Shown here: positions 32,114 through 45,003 of the stretch, piece by piece | Layout: every line of letters begins with the position of its first letter | How positions within the stretch are numbered: the first letter of the stretch is position 1 | Assembly (NCBI RefSeq): GCF_001638985.1 | Contig: NW_017265135.1 | Span: 2,657,223-2,721,222 of the forward strand | Origin: Phycomyces blakesleeanus NRRL 1555(-) | Lineage: Eukaryota; Mucoromycota; Mucoromycetes; Mucorales; Phycomycetaceae | Direction of reading: 5' to 3' | DNA: 64,000 nucleotides | Notes under the pieces: generated by a model | Told to the model about the DNA's origin: nothing | The model's database searches: none | Seen by the model: the letters and a program-made list of their open reading frames with translations, nothing else | Program-made: the position numbers and the translations under genes

Positions 32114-34250
32114 TGTATGATAGCCATAATAAATGCCGAACCGAAATTTGTAGAGATAGCTTTAAAAAAAATAGACTATTGCATTTTTAACAGAAAAATA
32201 ACGCATATTACTATAATTTTTTATTTTTTGATATTTCAAGAAAGAAGAAGGGAGATTTGACCAAGAGAGGTGTGTTTGATGTATGACAGTGAATCAGTTA
32301 TTTTCAGTAATAAATGCATGCGTGTATTTGATACCTTGACTTTATACGACCAGCCGTGTAAAAATAGAATAATGTAGAAAAAAGGTGTGTAGATTGCATA
32401 GCTTAAGAATTCAAGGGGTAAGAAAAAGAAAAGCTCCAATGATGAGCCAAGTAAAACGTGATTAGAGAGCTTACTTTCTCTATCCATTGCTCTTCAATTC
32501 TATAGACAAAGGAGTCCAAGCTCAAGGTGGAACTAAAAGCCAAAATTGACCTCTTCAACTCTTTTCAATTGGTTTCAGGGGTTTGAGATACTTGATCTAT
32601 ATAGAAGAATAGTTATTGACATATCTAGAAAAACGAAGCGAGTCTACACCAGTATGTCGTCCCAAACCCAAAAAAAAAATTAAAAAATAAGAGAGGGTTA
32701 AACATCGATCGAACAAGAAAATAGTAATAATAACAATAGCAAGAAAAACTTTCTGGGGATTTTGTCTGGTTAGGTTCGTGGCGTTTCCAAGTCTGGGCCA
32801 TTTTGGGAAATTATGGCGATCAAACATATCCCTCCAGCATCGAAAGAAAACCGGGGTTAAATCTGTGCCTATTATATGCATTAGATAATCGTATTAAGCA
32901 CCGTGCACCCAGCGTATTCAATAAACTAAGCACAATAGTAAGAAGTGCTATTTTGCCTTGAAGGTTTTGTCACATTAATTCTCCAGAATTATCTCGAGTA
33001 TCAATTTTTCATATAAGTAACAGAAGATCACTATTTTATTAAAATATCACTATTCTGCAGTATCACAGCATACCAAAAAAAAGGTCCCAATATGAGGATC
33101 GGGTCGGAGAGAAGTCTGTTCATATAGAAAGTGAGACGAAATCAGAAAGAGCTTGATATAGAAAACTCTGTCGTGAAGAAATTACATTTTGGTATTCGCG
33201 CCGCATCTTCATTTTATCTATTGACAGCGCACTGCTTTAAAGACGCCAAATAAGAGTCATTAAGAATTGTTTTCCCACTTTCCTATTTGGCGCTCAATCT
33301 AAATAAATAGATCATTGTAAAATATGTATATTGCTTCAAATGTACATTAGTGCATTAGACCCTATTACCATTTACTTTAAATAAAGAATATCGAGAAGAA
33401 ACCTTGAATTTCTTATAGACTTTCACAAAAAAAACAAAAAGGTTGCTATGTTCAGATGTTCGTTATTCATTATCTATTTATTCTTTTGTACAAATTATTA
33501 ATTTTTGTTCGATTTGTACAGTACATATTGCTATTATCATTTTATGTTTCGAAATGGAAATGTAAATAAGCCTCTTGCTTTAGATCGCGATGGCTGTATG
33601 TTTACAGCTTTTTATACGTGTTTCATTAATTTAAAGACAAAGTACCTTCTTCTCGATCAGCATTTCCTTTTAGCAACACAACGTTTTGCCTAGGGAGTTA
33701 TTGTTTCACTTGACTGGTTTTTATATTTTATTAAAAGGAGTCGTATATATTTTGAGAAAGATCGACTTTTGAAAGTATAGCAATGTATTATATTTGTCAA
33801 AAACAGCTTGCCACCTGGATCACTATAATAAATGCACATTATGTATATGTCATTGTGATGCATTGTACCTGAACGCCTATTTTCTTTCCCTTATCAATTG
33901 ATTGGCTTTCTTAGGGCGTCTTTACTATTATATACATCAAGAGATTGTGGTGGTCTATTAAAAATCCCTCGAAACCCTTTTGGAAAGTCCCAAACGTCTA
34001 AAAAGGATGTAATAACGAAGATGATTTGTAAAAATTCTAATTTGAATGGTTTGTTGGACTGCCATTATTCCCTTTTGTTGCATATTTAAAATTTAGCTTA
34101 TAACCCTAACCAAAATCAAAGGGAGGGAGGGGGGGTCTATAGTAAGTAAGTAATAATATTTATGTGTGTACACACACAAAAACATCAAAGATCCACACAC
34201 ACAAAAGAGTAACTAAAAATGAAAATGAAAATTAAAATAAGGGACTGTAT
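29850..34250. other. 4.4-kb AT-rich region without recognised gene
   Basis: It contains a perfect hairpin (stem ATTTGGACC/GGTCCAAAT, 5-nt loop) near 30431-30453, a TATTACAG tandem run near 30967-31000 and a (CTTT)n run at about 32088-32114. No credible coding frame or RNA gene was recognised. Confidence 0.5.
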
Positions 34251-34283
34251 ATCGTAATATTGCGACGATACGATATTGAAGAG

Positions 34284-34290
34284 TATAAAA
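34284..34290 (+). promoter_or_regulatory. TATA box of the PH-domain gene
   Basis: TATAAAA lies 61 nt upstream of ATG 34351. This favours that ATG over any upstream non-ATG frame opening. Confidence 0.5.
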
Positions 34291-34350
34291 GGAGACTGCA
34301 AGAAGGTTATCGTTTCCTTTCTTTCCTCTCCATTACTTTATACACCTTCA

Positions 34351-35295
34351 ATGAAGAAAACTACTTTGGATTCAGCAGATGCACCACGCGCTGGAAGACT
34401 TTCCAAGTTGACTGTCTGTCCTTTTGGAAGACCTCGCTGGCAATCTCGATTTTTTGTCTTGCTCAACTCAGAGTTACGCTATTACAAAAATGAGGTATGC
34501 AGCAAAGCCATCTAGAGATGACAAGTCGTTCAAATGTGTAAAGAATAAATAAATAACATATGTTTTCTCTCTCTAAAGCATGCAGAAACACCTTCTTCGA
34601 TATTGAATCTAAACGACGTGGATCAATTAGTGCTTGCGCCAACACCCAGTCATCCATTCTGCTTTCGCCTAGAACCAATCCTAAATACAGTATCCCCAGT
34701 AGGGTCAGATAGTAAAAAAGATAAGAGCACAAAACAGCAACGTCCGTGGTCATTGGAATGTCAGTCAGAAATCGAAATGGACTTGTGGGTATCTGCAATT
34801 CACTGTCGCCTCGCAAAACTCTCTTCAAAGACACCTCCCCTCCTTCATTACGAGCAACAACCATCTCCTTCCGCATGTTTCTTTTCATCACTCTTACGCA
34901 AAATCACTCCTCCATCCAATTCAACCTATTCTGACTATCCCTCTTCCGACCCATCTCGACCAAGTTCTTTCTGGCCTGCCATGAAGAACAAACCAGTCGT
35001 AGCCACCCAGACATCATTTTCTCAAAGACGCGGGATCACTCTTGCTCCAATTTACGTCCCTGTTCCAGTACATAGCTTACAAGTCTACGAATCATCTGAC
35101 CTGACATTCGAAAGTTCCCCTTCTGATTCTGGTATCCAATCCCCAGAGAGTACACTCGGTGCATCTTCTGACATTGACTACGAAGAGTTCAAATCCAAGC
35201 GTTCATTGTCTCTTCCAGCATTAACTGATTTTGAGACAGCAGAAACGGAATCATCCCCCACCTTCCTTTTGTACAAAGAGCGGTTTCGGCTCTGA
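34351..35295 (+). CDS. PH-domain protein, 2 exons, 286 aa
   Basis: A pleckstrin-homology domain probably binds phosphoinositides or a protein partner at membranes. Exons are 34351-34494 and 34579-35295, GT-AG, phase 0. The PH fold is read from RAGRLSKLTVCPFGRPRWQS, RFFVLLNSELRYYKNE, an LNLNDVDQLV strand and the closing helix EIEMDLWVSAIHCRLAKL with its conserved Trp (domain about residues 12-135). The second half is Ser/Pro-rich (SSPSDSGIQSPESTLGASS) with many possible phosphorylation sites and no other domain. The exact function cannot be told. Confidence 0.8.
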
Positions 35296-37247
35296 TATCT
35301 ATATATTGTCTTGCCCCTGCTTACAGTTTCTTTCATTTACTCGTATACTTTTTTTTACTATGCTTATACATTCTATATAATTATTTTAATTTACTTCCCG
35401 TAGTTTACTTTTTTCCTAATATTCATAATATACTCTTTTGAACATGTCATTATATCGTCCCTTTAGTTACCAAAATCCGAGCTAAGAAAAATAAAATAAA
35501 ATAAAATAAAAACAGCCACCACACAAAGGCATGCCCTGATTGACTATATATTATGTAATAAGCTTTAATGAATGAAGAGAGGCTTAATATGGAAATACGC
35601 AAGACAGGACGGGCAATAATACGCACACAAAATAATAATAATAATAATAATGAAGATTTGTACAATGATAAAAAAAGGGGGATGTGGTGTGCCGAGCCAA
35701 TAGATTTCGGAACCCAAAACAAGTACCAAAAAGTCACGGTTCGTTATAGCTACCCTACATAATGAAGAACCAATTCAGTGTCACCCTATTCAGTGCACCC
35801 TCTTTCATTCTTTTCTCCTTATTAAAAAAAAAGATTGCTCTTGGATATTTGATTCAATTTATAGAATATCACCCAGGGAATCGGCTGATATAATACCCAC
35901 CAAAGTTTACAAGCAATATACCTTAATATATATATAAAATACTCCAAAGTGACGGCGTACTGTACTGTACGGTAATGCAATGTGATGTACTCTTTAGCCT
36001 ACACCAGCTTGTATTCAATTCAGGCGATAATAAGTCCATTACATATTTTACCTGCACTTCGTTTGATCCACGCGAGATTTGGAGCTCATATACATTATAC
36101 ATACACAAAAGCAAGGTTTCTTTTTCTTTCTATTAATGCATAGATAATTCCTATAATTAATTAACTTCTTTGGTTACTCAATTAACCGCCTATTTACTAT
36201 ACACATACAAATATACACATAATCACAAGCGTCGATCTATAAAGTCTGACCAATTGGACAAAGTAAATCTTGAGAGAATAGACTTCCTATATTCCTATAA
36301 AAAAACCTAAAATAAAATTACCTCTTAATTGTCTTGATTTTAGGAGCCCAAAGTGAACACGAAAGTTCTTCTTTTCTTCTTCTTTTCTCTTTTTTCTCTG
36401 GTTAATTTAGGAGTGTTAAGTATCCCTACATAGAATAATGAGTGCCTTTTGTTTGATTGCAGCTAACGAAGAATTGGCGCCTCATTAAAATACGGACTTA
36501 TTTTATTTTATTATTAAAAAAGCAAACTATCTCTTTTGACGCTTGACTGAAATTTGAAATCATTGGAATGGGCTGTGGCACAGAACAGGCAAATGAAATC
36601 TTGTATTTTGTTTTAATCACAAAGATCATTATGATCAAATACTGGCGTCCTTTTTTTTTTCATTATTCTTTTTTATTTTATTTTATTTTATTCTCCCCTT
36701 TTCCTTCCACAAGAACGCCAATCGCTTGTATTGAAAACGGCTGGTAAAAAAAGGAAAGCTTGCAGAATGACGAGGCGGTGATTACAAAATCAAGGGACTG
36801 CAAGGGATTAGGCGTTATCTCCTTAGTGTTCTCGAGGTCCTGTACACACAAACACACCTATATATATATATATAAGTGTGTGTGTATGTGTGTTGAGTTC
36901 AAAAAGGCTTTATGTATGAAAACCGTGACGATCAACTTCGAAAAGGAAGTCAAGAGTATAAAAAGAAGGTAGACCAATTGTTTACACTGAACTTTCTTAA
37001 AACTATAATAATGTGTACCAATGTATATATAAATATATTCCCTTGAAACACTTACAAGGGATATTCCAAACCTACTTTGCTGATTATGTCCTTTAGTTGC
37101 ACGCAAGGCTTTATAGATGTTTTTGGGAGGAAATGTTATTTTTGGCTTTTATTGCTTGTAATCTCGTTGGCTAGTCCAGTAGCAAGAAAGAGATGCTTTT
37201 ACAACGCAGACATAATTTTAACTTCAGGGTTACATATACCGCGCGAC
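35296..37247. other. Intergenic, AT-rich with simple repeats
   Basis: It contains (AAT)n near 35630-35650 and GT/TA microsatellite near 36858-36893. No gene was recognised. Confidence 0.5.
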
Positions 37248-38519
37248 TTAATTAAGGCCACGCTTGACCATCATGCATAGAACTTCATATATCAAGTCTG
37301 CCGCCAAAAAGCTGGTCAGTTGGGCTTGAGTATCGTATGCAGGTGCCACTTCTACTAGGTCCATTCCAACAATATTGTAGCCGTCCAGTCCACGCAAGAT
37401 GTATCTCATTTCCCGAGTTAAGAATCCACCCGTTTCTGGAGTGCCGGTGGCAGGTGCCATACTTGGATCAATCACATCAATGTCAATCGAAAGGTAGACA
37501 AGCGTATCCTCCTTAGGACCCAAGATCTCATGGATTCTCTTCACAATACCCTCTACTCCCAAAGTAAAGATAGCATTGGCCTTGATGATATTAAATCCAA
37601 GTGCCTCGTCTCTCTCAACATCCTGTTTATCATAAAGCGAGGATCTGATGCCAACATGAAGGGAGGATCCATTGGTAGTCAAGCCCTCAATGGCTGCATG
37701 ATACAAGGGATTTCCGTGATTAAATCTTGACTGCTTTGCCTTTACATTGTAAACCTCGGGTGCCCTAGATAAGCAAATTAAATGAATTGTTTAATATATC
37801 TAAATCTATATCTATATCTATATCTATATATGTATATGTATATGTATATCAAATTTATCTACATTTATACTATACCATGTATCAAGGTGAGAGTCAAAGT
37901 GAATAACTGTCATTGGCTTTTTGTAAGCTGTACGCATAGATCGCAAAACAGGCAAAAGAATTGTGTGATCACCGCCTAGGGTAATGAGTTTAGGTGGTCG
38001 TGATGGCGTTCCATCTGCAGTAGGCGGTCGCTGGAGAATATAATTCGTGTAACTTTCGATCTGTCCAATAGCATGTGAAGCATCAAAGGGCTCAAAAGGA
38101 ATATCACCACAATCTACCGAGCGAGCCCAAGATCTAAACGGATTGATCTTCAATTCATCGTTATAACCCTTGAGACGCTTGGATCCCTCGCGAATCGCTG
38201 AGGGACCAAAACGGGCTCCTGTTCTAAATGTCACTCCGATGTCATATGGGACACCAATTACTGCAATATCATAATCCTCATCAACACCTTCATCCCAGCA
38301 CTGCTTGTAAGGTAAATGTGCAAAAGTGGAGATTCCAGCAAAAGGAGGTACATAGCCATCTCTCTCGATCACCGGCTTGTCAAAAAAGAAAGGGATTTCC
38401 GAGGGTCCAGAGACAGGAATCTGACCATAGGTTTCATAACTTGAATGGTCTGGATGAGCATCGGAACCGAGAGCCCAGGTACAATAAAGTGCGATACTGG
38501 CGATATAGGTGGACTTCAT
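37248..38519 (-). CDS. Agmatinase-type ureohydrolase with signal peptide, 2 exons, 386 aa
   Basis: Binuclear manganese hydrolases of this family release urea from agmatine or related guanidino compounds. Exons are 38519-37876 and 37764-37248; the intron splits the W codon after FDSHLDT. Metal-binding motifs are LGGDHT, FDSHLD and SIDIDVIDPSMAPATGTPE, the last being the diagnostic DxD box. VPYDIGVTFRTGARFGPSAIR is the family N-terminal block. The start is ATG 38519; the first residues (MKSTYIASIALYCTWALGSDA) look like a signal peptide, so the enzyme may enter the secretory route. The substrate (agmatine or guanidinobutyrate) cannot be decided from sequence. Confidence 0.92.
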
Positions 38520-38553
38520 TACAAAATAAAGAGACAAAAGACAAAGTATATAA

Positions 38554-38562
38554 TTTTTTATA
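38554..38562 (-). promoter_or_regulatory. TATA box of the ureohydrolase
   Basis: Minus-strand TATAAAAAA lies about 35 nt upstream of ATG 38519, supporting that start. Confidence 0.45.
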
Positions 38563-39158
38563 GCCCACTTTTTATATTTTTCGTTTTCTCTTGCTTGTTT
38601 ATGCAGTGCTTACATTTAATACGTATGACAAACCCTTTTTTGGATTCTTTGGTTTCCCACGCCGTATTAGAGTAAAGAACGGTACTTTTGTCAAAAGTAA
38701 TTGGAACGATAAGCGCAGTAGTTTATTCCTACTGTTTACCCAAAGATATACCTGTGTTGAGGATTCAAATGCCGAATTGATAAGCTTCAACTTATCTTGC
38801 TTCAATCCATACATATACTTTTGTACCTTATGCTCTAGCTTTTATAATATACGGAACATAACTTGATTACACCATTTTACTTAATATCATTGGCTACATC
38901 TTCTGCAATTTTTCATCTTCATACGCTACACCACACTACACATGGAGACATGTCAACTATACATTTTACACAGCCCAGACACAACGCACGTGAGCTAGTC
39001 CTCCCTTACATTAAGTTGGAAGTACAGAATATGAAAATGCAAAGAATTGGCCAATCACGTGAGGACAGTGCATAGCTCTACGCTCTTTTGGATAATTTTA
39101 GTTTCCTTTTTGATTTTATACGTTATAATCAGATTCCTAAAAAAAAAACAAGATAGTC

Positions 39159-42100
39159 ATGCCAGCCTCAAAACGCATCCAATGGAAGCGAAAATGGTTG
39201 TGTCTGTCACGTAAGCTAGATTGATTAATAACAACTAAAATAGACTAATTTCACTACATTACATGTAGCTCTTCTTATGGGCCTCATTACGTGTGGCCTT
39301 GCTGCCGAGTCAACTACGCAGAACCAACAATGGGTAAAGCGATAAAAGTCATCCAACGCGCAAAACATCTTACCAATGCATGTCTCAGACTTTTGAACGT
39401 ACAGAATCAGCAGACGGTACACCACGAAATGATGCCCTGGAACAAGGTTAATTCTGAAAACTCCTGTCGCTTGTGTATACATCTATATACACAAATATAC
39501 AAGCCAAGTAATACTCATGTAGACATTATTCTGTCCCGGTGGACACTATTGTATCTTCATTTTATCTTTTAGGAGATCTACTTTATGCCACCGCCATGAA
39601 GCATCTCGAAGTTATTGCCCAAAACACAAAAGATACACACAAAAACGATAATATCAAAGCGACATTTGGTTCCATTACTTCAATGGCTGGATATAAATCT
39701 GTAAAGAGTATGCTACAAGAGCTTGTGACCTCTAGTATATATGGTTATGCAGATAGTGAAAATTGGGGCTCTGAATCTTCACAGTCAAGTCAACGATTAA
39801 AAGTTGCTACCCAGTTACTTAAAAAGGCAGGAGAAGAATATGAACATTATGATGCATTGTATGTCTTGGCCAACATGCATTTTGTAAGTTTTAGTGACGT
39901 GGTATAGGCTGATAATATATATGTGTATGTATGTGCATGAACTTATTTCAACATTTTGTTTTCATTCAGTTTGCTCAATACACCCAAAAGCGGGATATTA
40001 AAACGGCGTATCGCTATTATCAAGCCTTGGCAGATACTGGAAATGCGACCGCACAACAAATGGTGGGATTCATGTATTCAACTGGTATTGGCGGGGCTGT
40101 TAAGCGGGACCAGGCCAAAGCCCTTCTCCATCATACATTTGCAGCTCATGGAGGAGATACAGCTGCTGAAATGACTTTAGGATACCGTTCTTTACTCGGG
40201 ATCGGGGCTGACCAAAAATGTGATGATGCTGTCTACTATTATAAGCGAGTAGCGGAAAAAGGTAAATCTATTACATTAAAGAAACCCTTTGGTGTATTAA
40301 TATATATATGTATACTTGGTGCTCTTTCTTTCTTTCTTTCTTCTTTTTATAGCTGTAAAGTATTATCTATCAGGACCTCCTGGAGGGCGATCACCATTAT
40401 TACCAAAAGTACGATTGTCTGATGAAGATGGTGGTGTATATGGCTATGGAGCAAGTGTTATGACAGACAGACGCTATCGAGTTAATGGTGGTAGCTCAGA
40501 AAAGTCAGTAAGCATCGAGGAAGTATTGCAGTATTGGCGCTATCTTGCTCAAACAAAAGCTGATTTTGAGGCTCAGGTAATAAAAAGTGATTTATATATA
40601 GTTTAATCATTGATATTGATAGAAAAACTCTCCTTATTGGTGCAAACACTTATATATATATATAGCTTACACTTGGTCAAGTATACTATCAAGGCACCCG
40701 TAGTATTACTCAGAATTTTAAAGATGCATTTGGATTCTTTCGTCAAGTAACAGACAAAATCCCAGCTGGTAAACTTAACGAGGCATTCATAACTAGTAGC
40801 CGCGGAAAGGCAATTGGGCAAGCAGCTGGCTTTCTTGGTAGAATGTATTGGAGAGGAGAGGGTGTGGAGCCTAATGTGAAGACGGCATATCAGTGGTTTG
40901 AACTGGGCGCCCAGTTTGGCGATGCAAATTCACAAAATGGTCTTGGAATGATGTATATGGAAGGCATTGTTGTATCTCGGGTATATTATGATTATAATTC
41001 TAGTTTTGCATATTATTATTACTATTGCGTTGAATGTTTTGTACTAACATAGGAATTATGTATTTGTAGAACCGAGAAAAGGCAATTGAGTACTTTAAGA
41101 AAGCAGCCAACCAGGAGAATCCAGATGCTCAGGTGAACTTGGCCGTGGAATATATGAGACATGAATCAACTCTGCCTATGGCCATACGATTGTTTACTAT
41201 GGCTGCCGATGCCAAGCATATACTAGCTTACTGGAACCTGGCCCAATTAAACTATGCGGGTGTTGGGTTAAAGGCTTCATGTCAAATGGCCGTGTCTGTA
41301 AGTCGTCTGAAAGTCTGAAATTGAGGAAATCTTGACTGTTTTGTTATAGTTTTACAAGTCTATTGCCGAACGCGGCGATTGGCTCAATCCAACCGTAGAA
41401 ACAGCTTACAAATTATATACCAAAGGAGACAGAGAAGGAGCATTAATCTATTATATGCTGGCCGCAGAAAAAGGCTATGAAGTGGCACAATCAAATGTAG
41501 CTTATCTTCTCGATACTGATAAGCAACTATTGAAACTATCAATGCTTGGTATTATGGAAGCCCCACCACGCAACAAAGAAGAAGAAGAACTTGCGCTAAT
41601 TTATTGGTCCCGTTCAGCTAACCAGAACAATGTTGATTCGCGTGTCAAGATGGGAGACTATTATTATCGTGGTATCGGTACACACGTTGATTACGAAAAG
41701 GCTGCTGCTTGTTATCGTGTAGCAGCCGAAATTGAATTCTCTCCTTTGGCAATGTGGAATCTCGGCTGGATGTATGAAAACGGAATTGGAGTTTCCAAGG
41801 ACTTTCATCTTGCCAAGCGATCATACGACAATGCATTGAATGCTAATCCAGATGCATACCTTCCTGTCAAACTATCACTGGTAAAGCTCTATGTTCGCTA
41901 TTACTGGGAATGGTTGAGAGGAGGAGAAGTAGGACAGGGACTACAAGATTCTACTCCCAAAGATAACCTCAACCTTGGAAAACCTGATACTGTGGAAATA
42001 TTGAATCAAGAGGCACGGCGTAGAAAAGAAATCGAGGCCCATGACAACGAGAGAGGACATTGGGACATTGGAGCAGAAGAAGAATTGAGACGAAAATATA

Positions 42101-42369
42101 GCAAACATATGAAACAAATGGAACGCGAAGAAGGTGAAGACTATATGGATTCGTCTTCAGGCTTTGGAGACGATTATCGTGATGAAGAATACTCAGATGA
42201 AGATGAGTTAATGGAAAGCCTGATGATCCTTGGACTATGTCTTCTTGTTGGTTGGCTAGTGTATGTCCGTCAATTCCGGTTTGGTAACCAAAGAGGAAAT
42301 GAACCGGCGAGAGGATTAGATAACCCCCTAGCACAGCAAGCGGAAGCCAGAGAGGATGAACACCCATAA
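39159..42369 (+). CDS. HRD3: Hrd3/SEL1L-type ERAD subunit, 9 exons, 854 aa
   Basis: Hrd3/SEL1L is the luminal partner of the Hrd1 ubiquitin ligase and presents misfolded glycoproteins for ER-associated degradation. Exons are 39159-39210, 39269-39333, 39389-39446, 39573-39883, 39970-40261, 40353-40576, 40666-40980, 41070-41297 and 41350-42369; phases close exactly. The protein has a signal sequence (WLCLSPLLMGLITCGLAA) and many Sel1-like repeats, for example YYQALADTGNATAQQMVGFMYSTGIGG, FELGAQFGDANSQNGLGMMYMEG and YRVAAEIEFSPLAMWNLGWMYENGIGV (shown in part). It ends with an acidic linker and a C-terminal membrane span (LMILGLCLLVGWLVYV). Repeat order, membrane anchor and length match Hrd3/SEL1L. 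Confidence 0.9.
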
Positions 42370-42656
42370 AAGCAAGCAAGCATGCCGGTCATAGCTAGGC
42401 AGAATTACAACAAGTACATGTCTTTCTAAACTGTCTATAAAAGAAAAGAAAAGGTCAATACTTGTCAAAGCTGATCCGATTCAATTTGCGGAGTTTTGAA
42501 TTAATAGTTTTATATATATATATGTATATATGTATATATTAAAAAACAAAAAACAAAAAACAAAATACGGACTGGTTTCTATGAATAATTTAGTGCCTAC
42601 ATAAAATATAGGGGAAGGGATAAAACACCAGTTTCGAGTAATAATAGACAATCGCG

Positions 42657-43415
42657 ATGGAGTATGATTTAAGCGATACAAAAGCCCTACCTGTACTGGC
42701 AGTTTCTCCTTTACCTGGATTGTCTTTGAAGCTCGAGCAATCAAATGACACCCAGAGTCATGGCACAACAGTGTGGCATTCAGCTATTCAGTTGGCGTTC
42801 TATCTTGCTGACATACTCAAGCCACCTACGTTTAATCTTGAAGAAGGAATCCTGCACCCCAAAGAAAACAAGAGATGTCTTGAGCTTGGTAGTGGATGTG
42901 GACTAAGTGGGCTGACGATGGCTGCCTTTGGATTTGACACAACATTGACAGATCTGCCTGTTGTAGTAGACAAAGTGCTTACCGCTAATGCCACACAAAA
43001 TCTTGCTTCAATCAAAGACTACTGGTGCGATCTCCAACAAGCCCACCAACATTCTGCTCATATGTCAGATCCAAAAATACGTGCCAAACCCCTTGACTGG
43101 CTCGACTTAGATGCATCTTCAAACTGGCTAGAGAATCACTACCACTATATTCTTTCAGCTGATTGCATATATAGTATTGATCTCGTACAGCCTTTATTGG
43201 AGTGTATATTTAAACTATCTTCTCCTACTACCATAGTGTTGGTGGCTATGGAAAGAAGGGATGCACTGGTGGTAGATGGATTTGTGGAGAAAGCAAGGAG
43301 CAAAGGCTTTGATGCCCGTATTATTCCAAAAAAGATGGTGCGAACGGCTCTTACAAACAATGAAGATGTTGAAATTTGGAAATTAAAGAAGAAACGAACA
43401 AAAAACGAAAGCTAG
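42657..43415 (+). CDS. METTL21-type protein lysine methyltransferase, 252 aa
   Basis: A seven-beta-strand SAM-dependent methyltransferase of family 16 (METTL21/EFM group), whose members methylate lysines of chaperones or translation factors. It is a single exon. Visible motifs are TTVWHSAIQLAFYL, the SAM-binding motif I LELGSGCGLSG, TDLPVVVDKV (acidic loop) and YILSADCIYSIDLVQPLL, which replaces the DxxY/F motif of the group. The stop at 43415 is only 21 nt from the stop of the opposite STK19 gene. Substrate unknown. Confidence 0.87.
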   Translation: MEYDLSDTKALPVLAVSPLPGLSLKLEQSNDTQSHGTTVWHSAIQLAFYLADILKPPTFNLEEGILHPKENKRCLELGSGCGLSGLTMAAFGFDTTLTDLPVVVDKVLTANATQNLASIKDYWCDLQQAHQHSAHMSDPKIRAKPLDWLDLDASSNWLENHYHYILSADCIYSIDLVQPLLECIFKLSSPTTIVLVAMERRDALVVDGFVEKARSKGFDARIIPKKMVRTALTNNEDVEIWKLKKKRTKNES

Positions 43416-43436
43416 AATGTGAAATAGGCGTAGGCT

Positions 43437-44713
43437 TTAAGGACCTTTTAATCCTTTCCTGGTAAGCCTGATTAAGTCGCCCATAGGAGTATGGTACCTG
43501 GTAAATAATAGCATAAAATTATACACATACACATACATATACACACACAAAGAAGTACTTTATTTTTCTGTCTTATCAAGACTGGTTTTACCTTTCTGCA
43601 CGTCCACTGCCTATAAGGTCATGCAATATAAACTCATACCCAAGTGTTGTTTTTCGAAAGGGTTTTTGTTGAATAATCTAACAGTTGAACGGTTAGTGTA
43701 AATAATAATTACCGATGAAGAGGTTGTAAAGCCAAAAGAAAAACCACCTTTTCAAGTATGTCTTTGGTAGGTCGTTTCTTCAGCATTTGTAAAAATTCCT
43801 CCCTGCCTTTTCTAACATCTGAAAAAAACATGCCTTGACCAGGGATCGAAACCCAATACAGGTCCAGTCTCAAATGAGGCAACAAAACCCCAGCTTTAAC
43901 CAACTGGCTAAAAGGTACTATGTGTGAGCCTTAAACAGATATAACCAGCTTAATGCATACGCGTATGTAAAAAAGCTCACATCAATTCCTCTTCTTGAGT
44001 ACAACATCCTTTGATGAGTGCATCGCGTGAAATACACTTTTCTTTGGGTTGTCTTGTTTCAATCAACCGCTTGAAGCGATCTGCTCAAGCAAAAGATAAT
44101 AAGCCCTTCGTGGATCGTCACACACACACACACACACACTGACCAAAGAAGTTTGGGTTTATACCCTTCCCTGATGTATTGATGCCATCAGCCACTTCTT
44201 TTTCAAATGTAATCTTGGCTTTTTCGATTATAGCCAAATAATCAGATGTAGGCATCAAGATGGTTTCGTCTTCGGAGGTGTCCATTCCACGAAATGAACA
44301 CCACAGACCATTATTTATATCTACCTCCTGGGCACCCAGGTCAAAAGGTACGTTTTTTGTAACTTGGACCTACGTAAGCTTACCAAGTCGCGATCAACGT
44401 CTGTATAATTAGGCAATAAGTCGTAGATCTGATGAATAAAACATATGGGAAGTCTTGTCTTAATCAAATTTAAATTTCTGTTTGTTGAATATGAAGCCTT
44501 TTTTATCAAGTAATCAGCGGCTGCAGTTGCATCAGATATGATGGGTAGGTCATCCCCAAACTCATCTGCGGATTCGTTTTCCTCCAACTTCTTCAATCGT
44601 TTACGGATAGCTTTCTTTTTAATTCCATAAGCATCTGAATCTATTTGAAAATTGTCTTTGCCTATCTTCGAAGACGACTCATCATAGGTTTGTCGCGTTC
44701 GTTTTCTATCCAT
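43437..44713 (-). CDS. STK19: STK19 homologue (winged-helix protein), 5 exons, one frame break
   Basis: STK19 is a chromatin/DNA-binding tandem winged-helix protein of transcription-coupled repair in animals. Exons are 44713-44144, 44080-43981, 43907-43748, 43677-43592 and 43497-43437. Matches to the family are DLLPNYTDVDRDL, LVKAGVLLPHLRLDLYWVSIPG, VRKGREEFLQMLKK, GYEFILHDLIGSG and the closing MGDLIRLTRKGLKGP. In exon 1 the frame shifts by one near the T6 run (plus strand) at 44353-44358: one extra A on the coding strand restores about 325 codons and the KNVPFDLGAQEVD segment. Alternatively a 14-nt GT-AG stretch (44385-44372) would be removed. The fourth intron begins GTGGTT, a weak donor. 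Confidence 0.85.
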
Positions 44714-45003
44714 CAAGGCTATTGCGTGTATATCTGTATATTTGTGTAGGAAAGGGAAAGAGAGAGAACGCGGGATTTGAATCGTAATCTACGTCACAGA
44801 ATGCTTTTGCAAAGACATAAGGTGCAAATAGCCGCTTGTTCTGATTGAGCCAGTGCAACGCGTTTTTTATAGTGTTTTTTCTTCTTGGACGCTTCTTGAT
44901 CTTGCTGCCGACATCATCTGTTTCTTTTGCTGCTGACTTGTGCATTGCCAAAGTTACTCGATTGTTTGATCTTTCTTCATAACCTGTCTGGCCAGAAAGT
45001 GAA

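Noticed and set aside
32597..32881. Minus-strand 94-codon frame in the large intergenic region
   Set aside because: Composition is odd, with no recognised domain and no splice continuation.
43820..43915. tRNA-like signals on the minus strand (TAGCCAGTTGGTTAA as A box, GGGTTTCGATCCC as B box)
   Set aside because: Acceptor and T stems do not pair properly, and the stretch is a conserved coding exon of the STK19 homologue.
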